From contig OX393550.1 in assembly GCA_947650365.1 (NCBI GenBank), positions 70,429,978 to 70,493,977 of the forward strand: a stretch of 64,000 nucleotides of DNA, in the 5' to 3' direction. The notes beneath the pieces are model-generated. The model did no database searches and was not told the origin of the DNA. It was given only the letters and a program-made list of their open reading frames with translations. The translations under genes and the position numbers were made by a program. Shown piece after piece: positions 47,975-59,740 of this stretch (positions within the stretch are counted from its first letter, which is position 1; the number at the start of each line of letters is the position of its first letter). Origin of the DNA: Chamaelirium japonicum (Eukaryota; Streptophyta; Magnoliopsida; Liliales; Melanthiaceae).

Positions 47975-49593
47975 TCGGAGGGTCTCCCGAGCCCCTATGG
48001 TTAGGGTGAATAACGACTCGATCCTCTTCGAGGGTTGTTAGTTGTAGCGGTACTACTCCAGGAACAGCCCAGATAGAGTAGGGAAGTTCGGAATGGAATG
48101 GGAGGGCAGCTTGTGGAACTAGTTCAAGGCCGAACCGATCAAGCTGCTAGGAAAGGCCCAGCACAAGACGTGGTAATGGTCCCGAAAAAATAACAATTTC
48201 CGGTAAGTCAAGAGGTGGTCCACGGGATCTTGGGATCCATCGAACATCACAAACTTCGGCAGGGTCCAGTGCTGTGGGAAACCCCCTTGGTGGACCTCGT
48301 TCGTGAAGGGCGAGCTTCCTCCGTGGGCGGCGAGGTCTTTCAGGAGGTCGACGGGCATGTTAGGTAGCTGCCAGCGCCCGGGAGGGTCTCACATAGGCGT
48401 CTGCACAGGCCCTAAGCGGTCATGCATGCTCCCCCTAGGCCGATTTGGGCCCTCGTTGCGGCGGTGCTCGAGGGAGACCTCTTTACAACTGCCACGTCAC
48501 CTCTCCGATGGCTGCCTTGACGCCGGGGTAGGTCGATGAGAGGCCATCATTTCTCAGGCTTCCATCCAAGGTAGCTTCTCCAAGGGCTCCATCTTGTGCC
48601 GGTAGCGCAGGTTGCGGTCTTGCCCTCGAGACCTTGCCTCTGATTCGTCTGAGTCCACACTTCAGCTTCGTCGACGAGAGGGGCCGTTGGCGGGGTCGAC
48701 TTGTTGCTAGAGCGTTGGGTGATGAGTCGCTACAGCCGCTCGAGAGCGGTCCCTCTCGCCCTGCGCGCTACGGCATCCTCCACAGGGGGATCCTTCGGCC
48801 AGCTTTTCTTAGTTCGCTTACCAATTTGGGAAGAGCGAGGAACAATATCCTTCCCCTTCTCCACCACTTCCTTCATAAGTATAAGTGATACCGAATCAAC
48901 TTCGTCATTTACTTCCCCTTTCTGCTGGGTAAGCTCAACTCCGTCATTTACTTCCCCTTTATGCTGGGTAAGCTCCCCTGATCTAGAAGACTCCTCGTCG
49001 TGTCATGCTAGATCAGAAATACCAAGAAGTGAAACAAGTTCTTGGTCAACAACTAAAAAATGAACCGGTTTGCCATCAGGAGAGAGCAAAGATGTGAGGT
49101 GTCTCCTTTCTCGCCCATTCAATTTAAAATGACCCACAATTTTCTCGGTCTTCATTTGAAGGTGCTCCACCATGGCTTTAACCTCCAAATCCAAGTCCCC
49201 AGAAATTTCACCTCACGAATCCCTTGGGTAATATGAATTTCTTTAATGTTCTTACCATCCCAATCTAAGAGATCACTTTCTCTATGTTCCTCAATTACAT
49301 CAATCTCTATGTCTTCAACCTCCGTAACATCATTTTCTGCCCTAGCTTTTGACTCTGTAACATCATTTACATCCGAAATGGCCGTAGTAACTCCATCTTG
49401 CGTAACATCAGCAGCACCAGCCACTTCTGTTGTGCCAACAGCAGTCAAAACATTCACAACACCCTCCTCTGCATTACAGTTAGAAACCTCAGTCCCAACA
49501 ACCACTTCATTATGCCCCTCAACTGAACCTGCAGCACCATTGGTATGCAAACCACACTCAGCCACTTGGTCTGCACCAACAAAACAGGCACCT

Positions 49594-52005
49594 ACTTGCA
49601 AGTCTGAAATACGAAAAAAATCTAAGTACGAATTGTCCAATGCCGATCCGATCGAATCCAAACCAATTTCAAATCCGAAACATGCTAACTTTTGATTTTT
49701 CAACGCTTAGACTCTAAATTTGTCAATCGGAGGGTAAATTATTAAAATATCTAATTAGAACATGCTCGTAAGTCCGAAATACGAAAAAAATCTAAGTACG
49801 AATAGTCGGATGCCAATCCGATCGAATTCAAACCAATTTCAAATCCGAAACACGCTAACTTTTGATTTTTCAACGCTTAGACTCTAAATTGGTCAATCGG
49901 AGCATAAATTATTAAAATATCTAATTAGAACTTGCTCACAAGTCCGAAATACGAAAAAAAATCCGAGTATGAATTGTCGGATGCTGATCCGATCGAATCC
50001 AAACCAATTTCAAATCCGAAACACGCTAACTTATGATTTTTCAACGCTTAGACTCTAAATTTATCAATCGGAGGGTAAATTATTAAAATATCTAATAAGA
50101 ACTTGCTCGCAAGTCCAAAATACAAAAAAAATCCAAGTACGAATTGTTGGATGCTGATCCGATCGAATCCAAACCAATTTCAAATCCGAAACATGCTAAC
50201 TTTTAATTTTTCAATGCTTAGACTCTAAATTGGTCAATCGGGGTGTAAATTGTTAAAATATATAATTAGAACTTGCTTGCAAGTATGAAATATGAAAAAA
50301 AATCCTAGTACGAATTGTCGGATGCCGATCCGATAATGATACGATCGAATCCAAACCAATTTTAAATCCGAGACACGCTAACTTTTGATTTTTCAACGCT
50401 TAGACTCTAAATTGGTCAATCGGAGCGTAAATTGTTAAAATATCTAATTAGAACTTACTTGTAAGTCTGAAATACAAAAAAAATCCAAGTACGAATTGTC
50501 AGATGTCGATCCGATGATGATTCGATCGAATCCAAACCAATTTCAAATCCGAAACATGCTAAACTTATGATTTTTCAACGCTTAAACTCTAAATTTGTCA
50601 ATCGAAGGGTAAATTAATAAAATATCTAAATAGAACTTGCTCGTAAGTCCGAAATACGAAAAAAAATTCAAGTATGAATTGTCAGATGCCGATCCGATGA
50701 CGATTCGATCGAATCCAAACCAATTTCAAATCCGAAACACGCTAACTTTTGATTTTTCAATGCTTAGATTCTAAATTGGTCAATCAGAGCGTAAATTGTT
50801 AAAATATCTAATTAGAACCTGCTCGCAAGTCCGAAATACGAAAAAAATCCAAGTACGAATTGTCGGATGACGATCCGATCGAATCTAAACCAATTTTAAA
50901 TCCAAAACACGCTAACTTTTTATTTTTCAACGCTTAGACTCTAAATTTGTCAATCGGATGATAAATTATTAAAATATCTAATTAGAACTTGCTCGCAAGT
51001 CCAAAATACGAAAATAATTCAAGTATGAATTGTCGGATGCCGATCCGATGATGATCCGATTGAATCCAAACCAATTTCAAATCTGAAACACGCTAACTTT
51101 TGATTTTTCAACACTTAGACTCTAAATTAGTCAATCAGAGCGTAAATTATTAAAATATCCAATTAGAATTTGCTCGCAAGTCCGAAATACTAAAAAAAAT
51201 CCAAGTACAAATTATCGGATGCCGATCTGATGACGATCCGATCGAATCCAAACCAATTTCAAATCCGAAACACGCTAACTTATGATTTTTCAACGCTTAG
51301 ACTCTAAATTTATCAATCGGAGGGTAAATTATTAAATTATCTAATTAAAACTTGCTCGCAAGTCCGAAATACAAAAAAATTCTAAGTACGAATTGTCGAA
51401 TGTCGATCCGATCGAATCCAAACCAATTTCAACTCTGAAACATGCTAACTTTTGATTTTTCAATGCTTAGACTCTAAATTGTTCAATCGGAGCGTAAATT
51501 GTTAAAATATCTAATTAGAACTTGCTCGCAAGTCCAAAATATAAAAAAATTCAAGTACGAATTGTCGGATACCGATCCAATAACGATCCGATCGAATCTA
51601 AACCAATTTTAAATCCGAAACACGCTAACTTTTGATTTTTCAATGCTTAGATTTTAAATTTATCAATCGGAAGGTAAATTGTTAAAATATCTAATTAGAA
51701 CTTGCTCACAAGTCCGAAAAACGAAAAAAATCCCAGTACGAATTGTCCGATGCCGATCCGATCGAATCCAAACCAATTTCAAATCCGAAACACGCTAACT
51801 TTTGATTTTTCAACGCTTATACTCTAAATTGGTCAATCGGAGATGAAATTGTTAAAATATCGAATTAGAACTTGCTCGTAAGTCCAAAATACGAAAAAAA
51901 ATCCAAGTACGAATTGTCGGATGCCGATCCGATCAAATCCAAACCAATTTCAAATCCTAAACAAGCTAGCTTTTGATTTTTCAACGCTTAGACTCTAAAT
52001 TATAG
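49594..52005 (+). repeat. ~170-182-bp satellite array of CACTA C, ~14 units
   Basis: Relatives of the element A repeat with the landmark TGATTTTTCAACGCTTAGAC. Units are ~170 bp or, where GATGATGATCCG-type blocks are present, ~181 bp. The unit sequence differs consistently from A (TTTTTCAACGC, AAAAAAATCCAAGTACG), so this is a distinct subfamily. Confidence 0.92.
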
Positions 52006-52756
52006 ATATAAACTATTTTTTTAACAAATACATGTTAATTACATGATGTGCAGTGTCAAGGGATGAGAGCACTAGTGTTGGTGCCGAGCGGCGTGGGGTG
52101 GTTGAGATAGGGCGTCAGTTTTGGATTGTGTAAAACTAATTTTGTAATAAATATATGGTAATTTCTTGGTCTCGTCTATGATTGTCTGGTAGTGTGGTAA
52201 TTTGTGGTTATATTTGAATATATTGTGGCAATATTTGAATATATTGTGGTATTATTGTAAATTACAAGAATTTAATAACCAAATATTTTTTGTAATTTTC
52301 TTTAAAAAATTCAAGTTTTATTACCAACGGATATTATAGATTCCGTTGGTAATAATCTATTATTTTTTTAAAATAAATCATATTTTATCACGGTATATAG
52401 TTCTCTGTCGGTAATATAGTTATTATTGCCGACGATAATAATGTAGCCGTTGGTAATATACCTATTATTGCCGACGGATATCCTGTGATCCGTCGGTAAT
52501 AATGACGTATATTACCGACGAAAATCAGTTTTACTGTTGGTGATAATTAAGCATATTACCGACGGACAAAATATTTCTGTCGGCATTAATGATTAATACC
52601 AACGGAAATATTATGTCCGTCGCAAATTTTTTCCGACGCCTTTTTTCCCAACAGCCTAGCGACAAAAATACGTTCCATCAGGATAAATTATTACCAACGG
52701 AAATTCAATTGTACCGACGGATATATTCCGTCGGTAGAAACCTTTTTTTTGTAGTG
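49594..52756 (+). mobile_element. CACTA transposon C, 5'-truncated
   Basis: The right end TTTTTTTTGTAGTG finishes at 52756. To its left are ACCGACGG-type subterminal repeats (52315-52745), the GTGGTAATATT tract, the predicted last TNPA exon (about 52044 on) and a satellite array. The left edge joins gag sequence directly to array sequence, so the 5' terminus and all genes are missing. CCT lies at both edges (49591-49593 and 52757-52759), which could be the original TSD, but a 3-bp match next to a truncated end is weak. Confidence 0.8.
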
Positions 52757-52971
52757 CCTCCTCAGAGTGAACAACTGCATCACAGCCAGCAGCATTAGCT
52801 AGTGAAACAGCTCCCTCTCCGAGGCCATCAGGCTGTGTAACATTAGCATAGTCTGCCCCATCAGTAGCTATTGCAACAACGGCACCCAAAATAGCATTTG
52901 CATCGATTGGCCCGAGAAGCAAGGCTCTTGACCGTGTGGTCGTGGGCGTTCTCACAGGAACCAGTCGAGCG

Positions 52972-52992
52972 ATCCCACAGACGGCGCCAAAT
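52972..52992 (-). other. Retrotransposon primer-binding site (gypsy type)
   Basis: On the minus strand TTTGGCGCCGTCTGTGGG immediately follows the LTR end CCCCCAACA. TGGCGCC plus CTGTGGG is the common primer-site form of plant gypsy elements. It sets the element's direction as minus. Confidence 0.7.
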
Positions 52993-54229
52993 GTTGGGGG
53001 ATAATTTTCGCTGGCTCGTGCGGTTGTCCTGCAAGACCAAAAACATGAGAATGGCTGGCTCCCTTAGGAGCGCAGACCCTCCAACACTCAAGTCAGTGAA
53101 GGTTTTAGCCAAGGAGAGCTGCAATAGTTGGAAATGGTCAGGGATTTGAGTTTCGAACCTGTACTTTGGAGCCGGGGGTAGTACCTTTATGGTCTTTTGC
53201 AGACCGCCAGAGATTGACACGTGACAGTGTCTTCCCGCACCTTTTATGCCCCCATGTGCCAGTCCATATGGGTTTCTGGTGACCCTAGTTGTTTAGCCTG
53301 CCAAGCGGTGGTGAAGGGGGGATGCACTAGTTTTGTCTTTGCCATGTGGAGGTTCCGAAAAGCTATAGTCTTGGAGGTCCCAAACCGACTTTGATCAGCA
53401 TCTGTGGCCCGCAGTTGTCCACGTAGCTCCATGGGGGTGGCGACACCTGTCGATTTGGTATCGCCTTACTGTGGGCGACCTCTGTGGGAAGAAGGGCAGG
53501 CTTTCTGGGGGATGCATGACCAAATGAACTCCTGGTCGGGGGGGGGACCTTCTGAACCTTCTCCATCCAGTTGCTCCGCCTACTATCAACGGGCGAACTA
53601 TGGAAAAGAGGGTGAGCTCCCCCTTCATTGCTCCACCTACTTTTTTCTATTGTTAATAGGCGAGCTCTATGGCGGCGGCATGATTGGGCGAACTCCTGAG
53701 CGAGCTGTGGGTGTTGGGGTTTTTTAAAAATGTTGCTCCAGCCATGAGGCGACCTCTTCCATGTGCGAGATAATCGCATGCGACGAGGGTCAGCTCCGAG
53801 CGGGCTACGAGCACCAGCCACAGGCGACTTCTTACGCATGCGCGCTGGTCGCGTGCGGTCAAGGTTCGCTCCGGGCGGGCTGTGAGCTCCAGCCACGAGC
53901 AGCCTCCTCTGCTCGCGAGCTAACCGTGATGGCCAGGGCGAGCTCCCTGAAAGCGTTTCTTGGGGCAGATTGCTTCTGTATCTCAAAAACGACTTCTTTT
54001 TTTGGCGAGCCCACTGCTTCACCATCTCGGCCTGGCTGTCGCCGTTGATATTTTTCAGGGACCATCAATATACAAAGAATAAGGAGAAGAAATTGGATGT
54101 GAAGATTACCTGCATAGGAGATCTCCCTCTCTCTCTCCGCTGCAGATGCACTCAGGGGACGGCACTCACGCTCAGGGGATGGAACAGCCACCGCTCACGC
54201 TCAGGGAGCGGAATGGCCGACACTCGAGG

Positions 54230-54304
<75 letters not shown>

Positions 54305-54546
54305 TTGCTGCGGATGGAGAACTGAGAGAAAAAAACGAAACCGGCCTCGAGCGACGCCTGAGAGAAAAAACTAAAACCTTGAGCGGTGCCTCTTCACAGG
54401 GATGAAATTCGAGGGAGCAAAGTCGTCCAAAAAAAAATTAAGGTAAAAAAAATAAAAAATTGAAACCTGGGGCCGGTTAAGTCAATACAGGTTAATTGAG
54501 GGTCATTTTGGAAAAAACCTTTGGGGTGTGATGAGGGTATCTAACA
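52993..54546 (-). mobile_element. LTR of the gypsy element, ~1.55 kb
   Basis: Bounded by TGTTGGGGG at 52993 and GTATCTAACA at 54546 (TG...CA). On the minus strand it precedes the primer site. It includes GAGCTCC-type repeats (53590-53960) and a (CT)n tract at about 54225-54300. Its two ends are also found, inverted and in swapped order, at 16451-17330 and 58720-59580. The expected second LTR at the lower-coordinate end was not seen. Confidence 0.65.
54225..54301. repeat. (CT)n microsatellite
   Basis: About 75 bp of nearly pure CT repeat within the LTR. Confidence 0.97.
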
Positions 54547-54737
54547 ATACAGACCATCAGCCCATCATTGTGTCAATCATGATTGTCCAGAGAGCCTCTT
54601 ACAGGCGTAATTATGTGAATTAGAACCTTGCCAAGAGTTAAACAGAGTTACCCTAACTACACTACTACTAGCTACTAATGATTTCAGTTGGATCTCTCTC
54701 ATTATTACACCGGGACTCAACTATCGAGCACCAAACG

Positions 54738-54745
54738 CACTCACA

Positions 54746-54797
<52 letters not shown>
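54738..54797. repeat. (CA)n(GA)n microsatellite
   Basis: A CA run is followed directly by a GA run, about 95 bp downstream of the Gnk2-type gene on the minus strand. 54547-54737 has no ORF. Confidence 0.95.
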
Positions 54798-54800
<3 letters not shown>

Positions 54801-54892
54801 CATAAACTTTATTTGATACATGAGGGACCGGCCCCAGTGTGTTATTCTTGAAAAACCACACGTCCGCGCTTACTATGAAGCGCTTCTAATGA

Positions 54893-55279
54893 TTAAATCG
54901 GATAGAATTCGTAGCGAATCATGCAACTGTCCACATCTTCTACCGCACCCTTTCTATACGGGCACTGCTCTTCAAGATCCACTGCAGCATTGGTGAGACA
55001 GTTGAAGCAGTCGAGGTCGCTGAGTTGAGCGCAGGTGGCGTGCCCCCAGACGTAGGGGTTGCCGGGGGGGTAATTAGTACTGTAATCCTGGGGCGATCTG
55101 CTCCCCGTGTTGGTCGCCAGATCGTCCAAGACCTGACCCGCCCCGATCCAGTCGTGAGGGTACTCAACATTGTTGCACCGAACCATTGACCCCACCACCG
55201 CACCCCACGCACCCACCACCACCACCACCACCACCACCAACCCAATCATGAGCTCCGCCCGACGACCACAACCCACCAT
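54893..55279 (-). CDS. Secreted Gnk2/DUF26 (ginkbilobin-2-like) protein
   Basis: A single uninterrupted frame. From the Met at 55279 (MVGCGRR) it gives 128 residues. An in-frame Met 24 bases upstream (55303) is possible, but its extra residues derive from a CT repeat. A hydrophobic N-terminal segment (poly-Val then GAWGAVVGS) looks like a signal peptide. The ~100-residue remainder has the Gnk2 layout: six cysteines, an YPPGNPYVWGHATC segment, a C-x7-C-x2-C core (canonical spacing is x8), and a closing DSCMIRYEFYP. Single-domain Gnk2 proteins are apoplastic, and some bind mannose and are antifungal. That activity is only inferred here. The gene lies between an LTR and a retrotransposon-derived region and shows no decay, so it is the best host-gene candidate. 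The reverse orientation and compact single exon fit the family. Confidence 0.82.
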   Translation of the reverse strand: MVGCGRRAELMIGLVVVVVVVVGAWGAVVGSMVRCNNVEYPHDWIGAGQVLDDLATNTGSRSPQDYSTNYPPGNPYVWGHATCAQLSDLDCFNCLTNAAVDLEEQCPYRKGAVEDVDSCMIRYEFYPI

Positions 55280-55303
55280 CTCTTCTCTCTCTCTCACACA
55301 CAT

Positions 55304-56130
55304 ACACTTTTGCTGCTGCTCACTCTTAGCCCCTAGCCCCTATAAATAGTGCTCACCCTCATCTGGCATCGAGGTCCAATGAATCCCGGGCCTCACAATC
55401 TCTGTCTTCGCCTTCTGCACCGCCAGCACACGGGAAGGTGGCGTGCAAGGATTGATGAAGGGGAGTGTGTGCAGCCGCCAAGTTATTGTCCTATGAACAT
55501 AATGATGGGGGCAAAATGCCAACGCTATCGATGCCGCAGCACGCACAACAATGTTGGGCAGCTTCCCTTGAAAAATCCATATAGGCCAGCAACTCCATGC
55601 ATCCGATGTTTTTTCTCCCACGTATTTTTGCATGAAAACAGAAATCAACGGCACTCTACCTTTGACTACAGCCCCCGGGAGATGGAGTTTTACCTGCACG
55701 GGGAACCTATTTTTGTCGAGACATAATGTTTTGGGATGTTCATCCGTGGTCATGACCGTCGGAGCCAGCACGTTGTGTTTGTCAGCATCCACAGCTGGCC
55801 AGTCGGGCCGGCCAGCAGCACCCACTGAAGCCTCCATCTGTTGAAAATTTAATCGTTCTATACTAGCAAATTTAGGACTTAATCAAATTCTTAGTATTAA
55901 AAGATTGGTTGTTTAGCAGCTATAATTTTTGCAAGCAAAGGCAAGTGACAATATTCCTTTCGAAATTATTTGTCAAGGCAGAACGAGTTCTATGGAACCG
56001 TCATTCACCTTGCCGAACTTTTCTAAAAGAGAGAAATATACCATCTAAGTTATCTCTAATTATTTAGTGTTTAGAATTAGATACAAGTCGTTTTCAATAG
56101 ATCTACTAATAGCAAAGAGTTAGAGTTAGA
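55304..56130. other. Upstream region of the Gnk2-type gene, no recognised gene
   Basis: CTATTTATAG at about 55343-55352 (minus strand) lies ~40-50 bases before the first ATG and is a weak TATA candidate. A minus-strand ORF of 165 codons (55340-55837) has no recognisable family and overlaps the presumed promoter. 55850-56130 is AT-rich without features. Confidence 0.4.
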
Positions 56131-57000
56131 AAATCTGGCTTGATGGTCGAAGCGTTAGGCGCTGTCCCAAGAAACTTATTGCCCCCTCGTGCGGGTCTCG
56201 TGGCAGTGGTTCTCGGAGATACGGCGACCCTGGTCAGACGACCTTCTTCTCCTCGACATGACTTCAAGAAGGTTTTGCGAACCTCGTACAACTTGTAGGA
56301 ACTCAGCGACTCGAAAGCAAGAGAAAAAGTTCCTTTGGTTATCAACCACCAAGTTCTTCTTAGGATCCTTAGTGGGGCAATGATTGCAAAGTGTCCATAG
56401 CCCTGGCACCAGTAACACTTTACGCCTGACTGGGTGGGGTCTTCAGCTGCTCTTTTTTCCTTTATAGTCTCTGGGGGGTGGGGGAGCGCTAGAAGATGTT
56501 TTGGCTTGTGACTGTCCAGTAGTCAGCTTTGCCCCAGATTGATTTGGTTTACTATACGAGGCACAGGAGTCAAAACGTCTCACGAATTGCGGCTTCAAGT
56601 ACCGTTCCAGTTCTTGGACCACTTGGTAGGCTTGATCCAGGGAACTGACTTCACGCAAATTTAATTCTCTCTAGAGGTCATCTCGCAGTCAAATCCTAAA
56701 CCTAGAGAGGGTCATCTCAGGATCCTTTACCAAGTCACATATAAGCAGGAATTCATCGAATTGATCGATGAACTCGGTGACAGGTTTGTTTCCTTGCCTT
56801 AAGCTGTGCCACTTGTCAATGAGGCGTGGGCGGTAGGAAGTGGGAAGGAACTTTTTCTTGAGTTTTTTCATAATCTCATCCCACGTTGTTATTGATTCTT
56901 GTCCATCCTTCCTCATAGTATTCTCGACATTAGTCCAATACAGATTGACTTGTCCAGTAAGTTTCATTTTGGCGAAGCGAACCCACTTGGTTTCTGATAG
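56131..57000 (-). pseudogene. Ty3/gypsy gag fragment (copy 2)
   Basis: On the minus strand the Retrotrans_gag domain (56967-56689: TWDEIMKKLKKKFLP, LRQGNKPVTEFIDQFDEF) is followed by a linker with a Pro/Ser-rich end (56658-56443). Next comes a zinc-knuckle-like CYWCQGYGHFAIIA at about 56365-56410, in which the last Cys of CCHC is replaced. Frame changes separate the parts. It extends beyond the point where copy 1 is cut by CACTA A (equivalent to 56627) and is truncated at 57001 by a 676-bp deletion. Confidence 0.82.
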
Positions 57001-58290
57001 TTCGTACCATTGGATCGTCTGAGAGTTAGATGATCCTAGAGATTAGTTAACATGCTTCAATATATATCAAAACTTAATACCAATTAAATGATTTTAAATT
57101 AATGGTCTCATGCTCAAATTGTTTTCAACAGGATAATGGCTAATTTAATGTTGGTAAGATTTTATTCAAAGCCAGTCATGTTTTAATCAAAGAATTAATT
57201 CTAAATATTGCAGGAATCGAAGGGTTAAAAAAAATCTAATTGGCTCAAGAGATTCAATTGCGTTTGTGAAGCAAGTGAACAATTCTGTAGTACAAGGATG
57301 ACGAAGCCGACTTTTCAGTCTAGCGAATACACGCTCCACAATCTTCAGGTGACAGCAAATCAGCACCAAGGATGTTCTCTGATTTTCAAATGAAAGAATG
57401 GGTGGGTGCCTTCAATGCTCAAACACAATAATACTGTTTTGTCTTTTATGCTTGGGTTATGGCAAACCAACAAAGCTCTGTTGTTCAGTCACTGTCAAAA
57501 ATCACAAAAGATTATGACTTGACTTTTCTTCACACTAGTATAGAGAGTAGCATGAGACTTCTCCTCGGGCTGCAGTGATGGGAATCAGGCTAGGCAGTGG
57601 TGCGGCAAGGGGGGAAGGAGGGAGCAGTGATGCCGGTCGGTAGTGGTGCGGATCGGCGGTGATGCGACGGTGAGCAAGCGGGATCGCATGGCGTAGCTGG
57701 CTGCGGATCGGGATGGCGGCGGATGGCACAGAGGGGTGGTGCAGGCGGGGCCGGGCGGCGTTGGGATCGGCGCCAGGGGTCGCGAGGTGCACGGATCAGG
57801 ACCGAAGAGGCGCAAGGGCTGCTTCTCTCTCTTCTTCCTCATTTTCTCACTTTTCTGTTTGATTCGTTGATGGATCTGCAATGGGTGGGCAAGATTTGTA
57901 GTGGGTTGGTGGTGGTGGAAGATGAAAGTGATGAGTGGGGGAAGATGGAAGGGGGTGTGAGGCTCGTCGGTTTCGCACCGACGAGTTTCTCGCTTCGTAC
58001 CTGTAGGCCTCGCACCCTTTTCTCCTTAGCAGAGAAACAAAATGCAATCACAACAATTCCGAAATTAAATTTTATTCATTCATCAACTGAAAGTAAGATA
58101 TGTTGGACCTTATATAGCCTTACAGAAAGATAATCAATTTCATAAAAATTGAGATCATAATGCCAACTGAAACCAACCCCTAACTAAATAAACAGCAACA
58201 TAATAATACTTTTGGTCCACAAGCCCATCTCATGGTGGGCTAATCCATAGCTACTCAAACCAAATCTGAAGCTGTTGGGCTGTTCTCTGT
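57001..58290. other. Retrotransposon leader/LTR-like sequence (copy 2), no gene
   Basis: Matches 15370-16440. 58103-58290 continues into TTGGACCTTATATAGCC-type sequence absent from copy 1, resembling an LTR end. Pro/Ala-rich ORFs (57535-57881) mirror those of copy 1 and are not credible genes. Confidence 0.5.
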
Positions 58291-58309
58291 GAATCACCAC
58301 AGCTCGCGC

Positions 58310-58625
58310 GGAAACCCCTCTAGGAGCTCGACTTCATCGCCCCCAGCTCGCCCAGGAGCTCGCCTCTATTGCCCCCGACTCGCCCAGGAGCTCGCCTCTA
58401 TTGCCCTCGGCTTGCCCAGGAGCTCACCTCCATCGCCCTCAGCTCACCCAGGAGTTCGCCTCCATCGCCCTCAACCCCCCCAAGAGCTCGACTTCATTGC
58501 CCCCAGCTCGCTCAGGAACTCGCGTCTATCACCCTCGGCTCGCCCAGGAGCTCACCTCCATCGCCATTGGCTCTCCCTCATCACCCTCAGCTCGCTTTGG
58601 AGCTCCCCTGCTAGCTCGCGGGTGT
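58310..58625. repeat. ~33-bp GC-rich minisatellite (CGCCCAGGAGCTCGCCTC units)
   Basis: About nine degenerate copies of CTCGCCCAGGAGCTCGCCTC plus CATCGCCCTCAG are present. All three forward frames read Ser/Pro/Arg-rich repeats. The element is absent from copy 1. GAGCTCC words also occur in the LTR at 53590-53960. Confidence 0.88.
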
Positions 58626-58719
58626 CGCCTACAGCAAGGCGACAGCGAGTCGACAGATGTCATCCACCCCGTAAGACTACATGGGCGATTGTGAGTCATG
58701 TTTGCTGGCTCCAGTCGGT

Positions 58720-59740
58720 CTAGAGAATCCTCGACTAGAGCCTTCCAGAACATCCACCTGGCACAGACAAGACAGGTGCACCCTCCCTCGTGGCCCCTCA
58801 TCATCGCCTGGCAGGCTAGATGACAAAGCTCATCAAAGGCCCATGTGGACTAACACCAAAAGGTATAGAAGGTGCAGGAATATGCGGCGACGTGTCAGCC
58901 ACTAGCGGTCTGCAAAAGGCTATAAAGGTAGAACCCCCGACTCCAAAGTACAGGTTGGAAATTCTGAAACCAAGACATTTTTCCACTACTAAAACTTCCC
59001 TCTTTCGAACCTCCACTGACTTGAGCGTCAGAGGGTCAGCGCTCCTCACGGAGCCAGTCGTTCACATGATCTTTGTCTTGTAGGTTGAGCTACCGGTCCA
59101 GTGTATTTTTCCCCCGACAATATCTAACATGATATCAGAACTAGATCCTGTTGTCTTTTTGATTCGGATACTTCCCACTGACTATGCCTTGCGATGCGTG
59201 CTCCGAGTGAGATGACGTATTGACGGATAGTCCCACATCGATAGAGGAGGCATCCATCACCCGCTTAATATACCCCCTATGAACCTCCCATTATGACCCG
59301 GATTTTGGGGTGAAGGTTTTTTCCAAAATGACTCTCAATTAACCTGTATTGATTAAACTGAACCCAGGTTTCAATCCTTTACTTTTTTGATCTTTTTTTT
59401 TTGGATGATTTTACCCCCGTGAATTTCATCCCCTATGAAGAGGTGCCGCTCGAGGGTTTCGATTTTTTCTCTCAGAGTTCTCCATCCGTAGCAAAGAGAA
59501 GAGAGGGAGGGAGGGAGGGGGGGGAGGAAGAGATAAAGAGAAGAGAGAGATAAAGCGAGGGAGAGATAGAGAGAGGGAGGGCACATCTTCTTTGAGGCGA
59601 GAAAGCTATCTACAGCGGCGGAGGAGTAGGAGCATCGCCACCGGACTACTCTCTCTCACCTGAGGAATATGGAAACCCCTTATGAGGAATCGATCTGCAG
59701 CGACAACATCGTCATCGGACCCCTTCTCTTTCATGGTCTC
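58720..59740. mobile_element. LTR-like fragments, inverted (copy 2)
   Basis: 58720-59117 is related to the reverse complement of the LTR start at 52993. 59320-59580 is related to the reverse complement of its far end. TATCTAACA plus TGATATCAGAAC occurs at about 59122-59142. Layout is the same as in copy 1. 59740-60220 contains no ORF. Confidence 0.55.

Larger units (their letters stand above)
46905..52955 (-). pseudogene. Ty3/gypsy gag-type coding remnant, interrupted by hAT element and CACTA C
   Basis: Minus-strand reading starts near 52955 (just after the primer-site region) and is cut at 52757. It resumes at 49593 with an acidic Val/Glu/Asp-rich stretch. It then enters a gag domain: PFTNEV, LPKFVMFDGSQDPVDHL, and CWAFPSSLIGSAL near 48120-48320. 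After the hAT element it continues with AFKSALSKGSKLHDALVISD and TMVELF near 47190-47290. No protease or polymerase motifs follow before the Ulp1-like exon at 46871, so the element is 3'-truncated. Frameshifts are present. Across CACTA C the flanking frames are off by one base. Confidence 0.7.

Noticed and set aside
55340-55837. 165-codon minus-strand ORF upstream of the Gnk2-type gene
   Set aside because: No family resemblance, and it overlaps the presumed promoter and leader region. Kept only as a remark.
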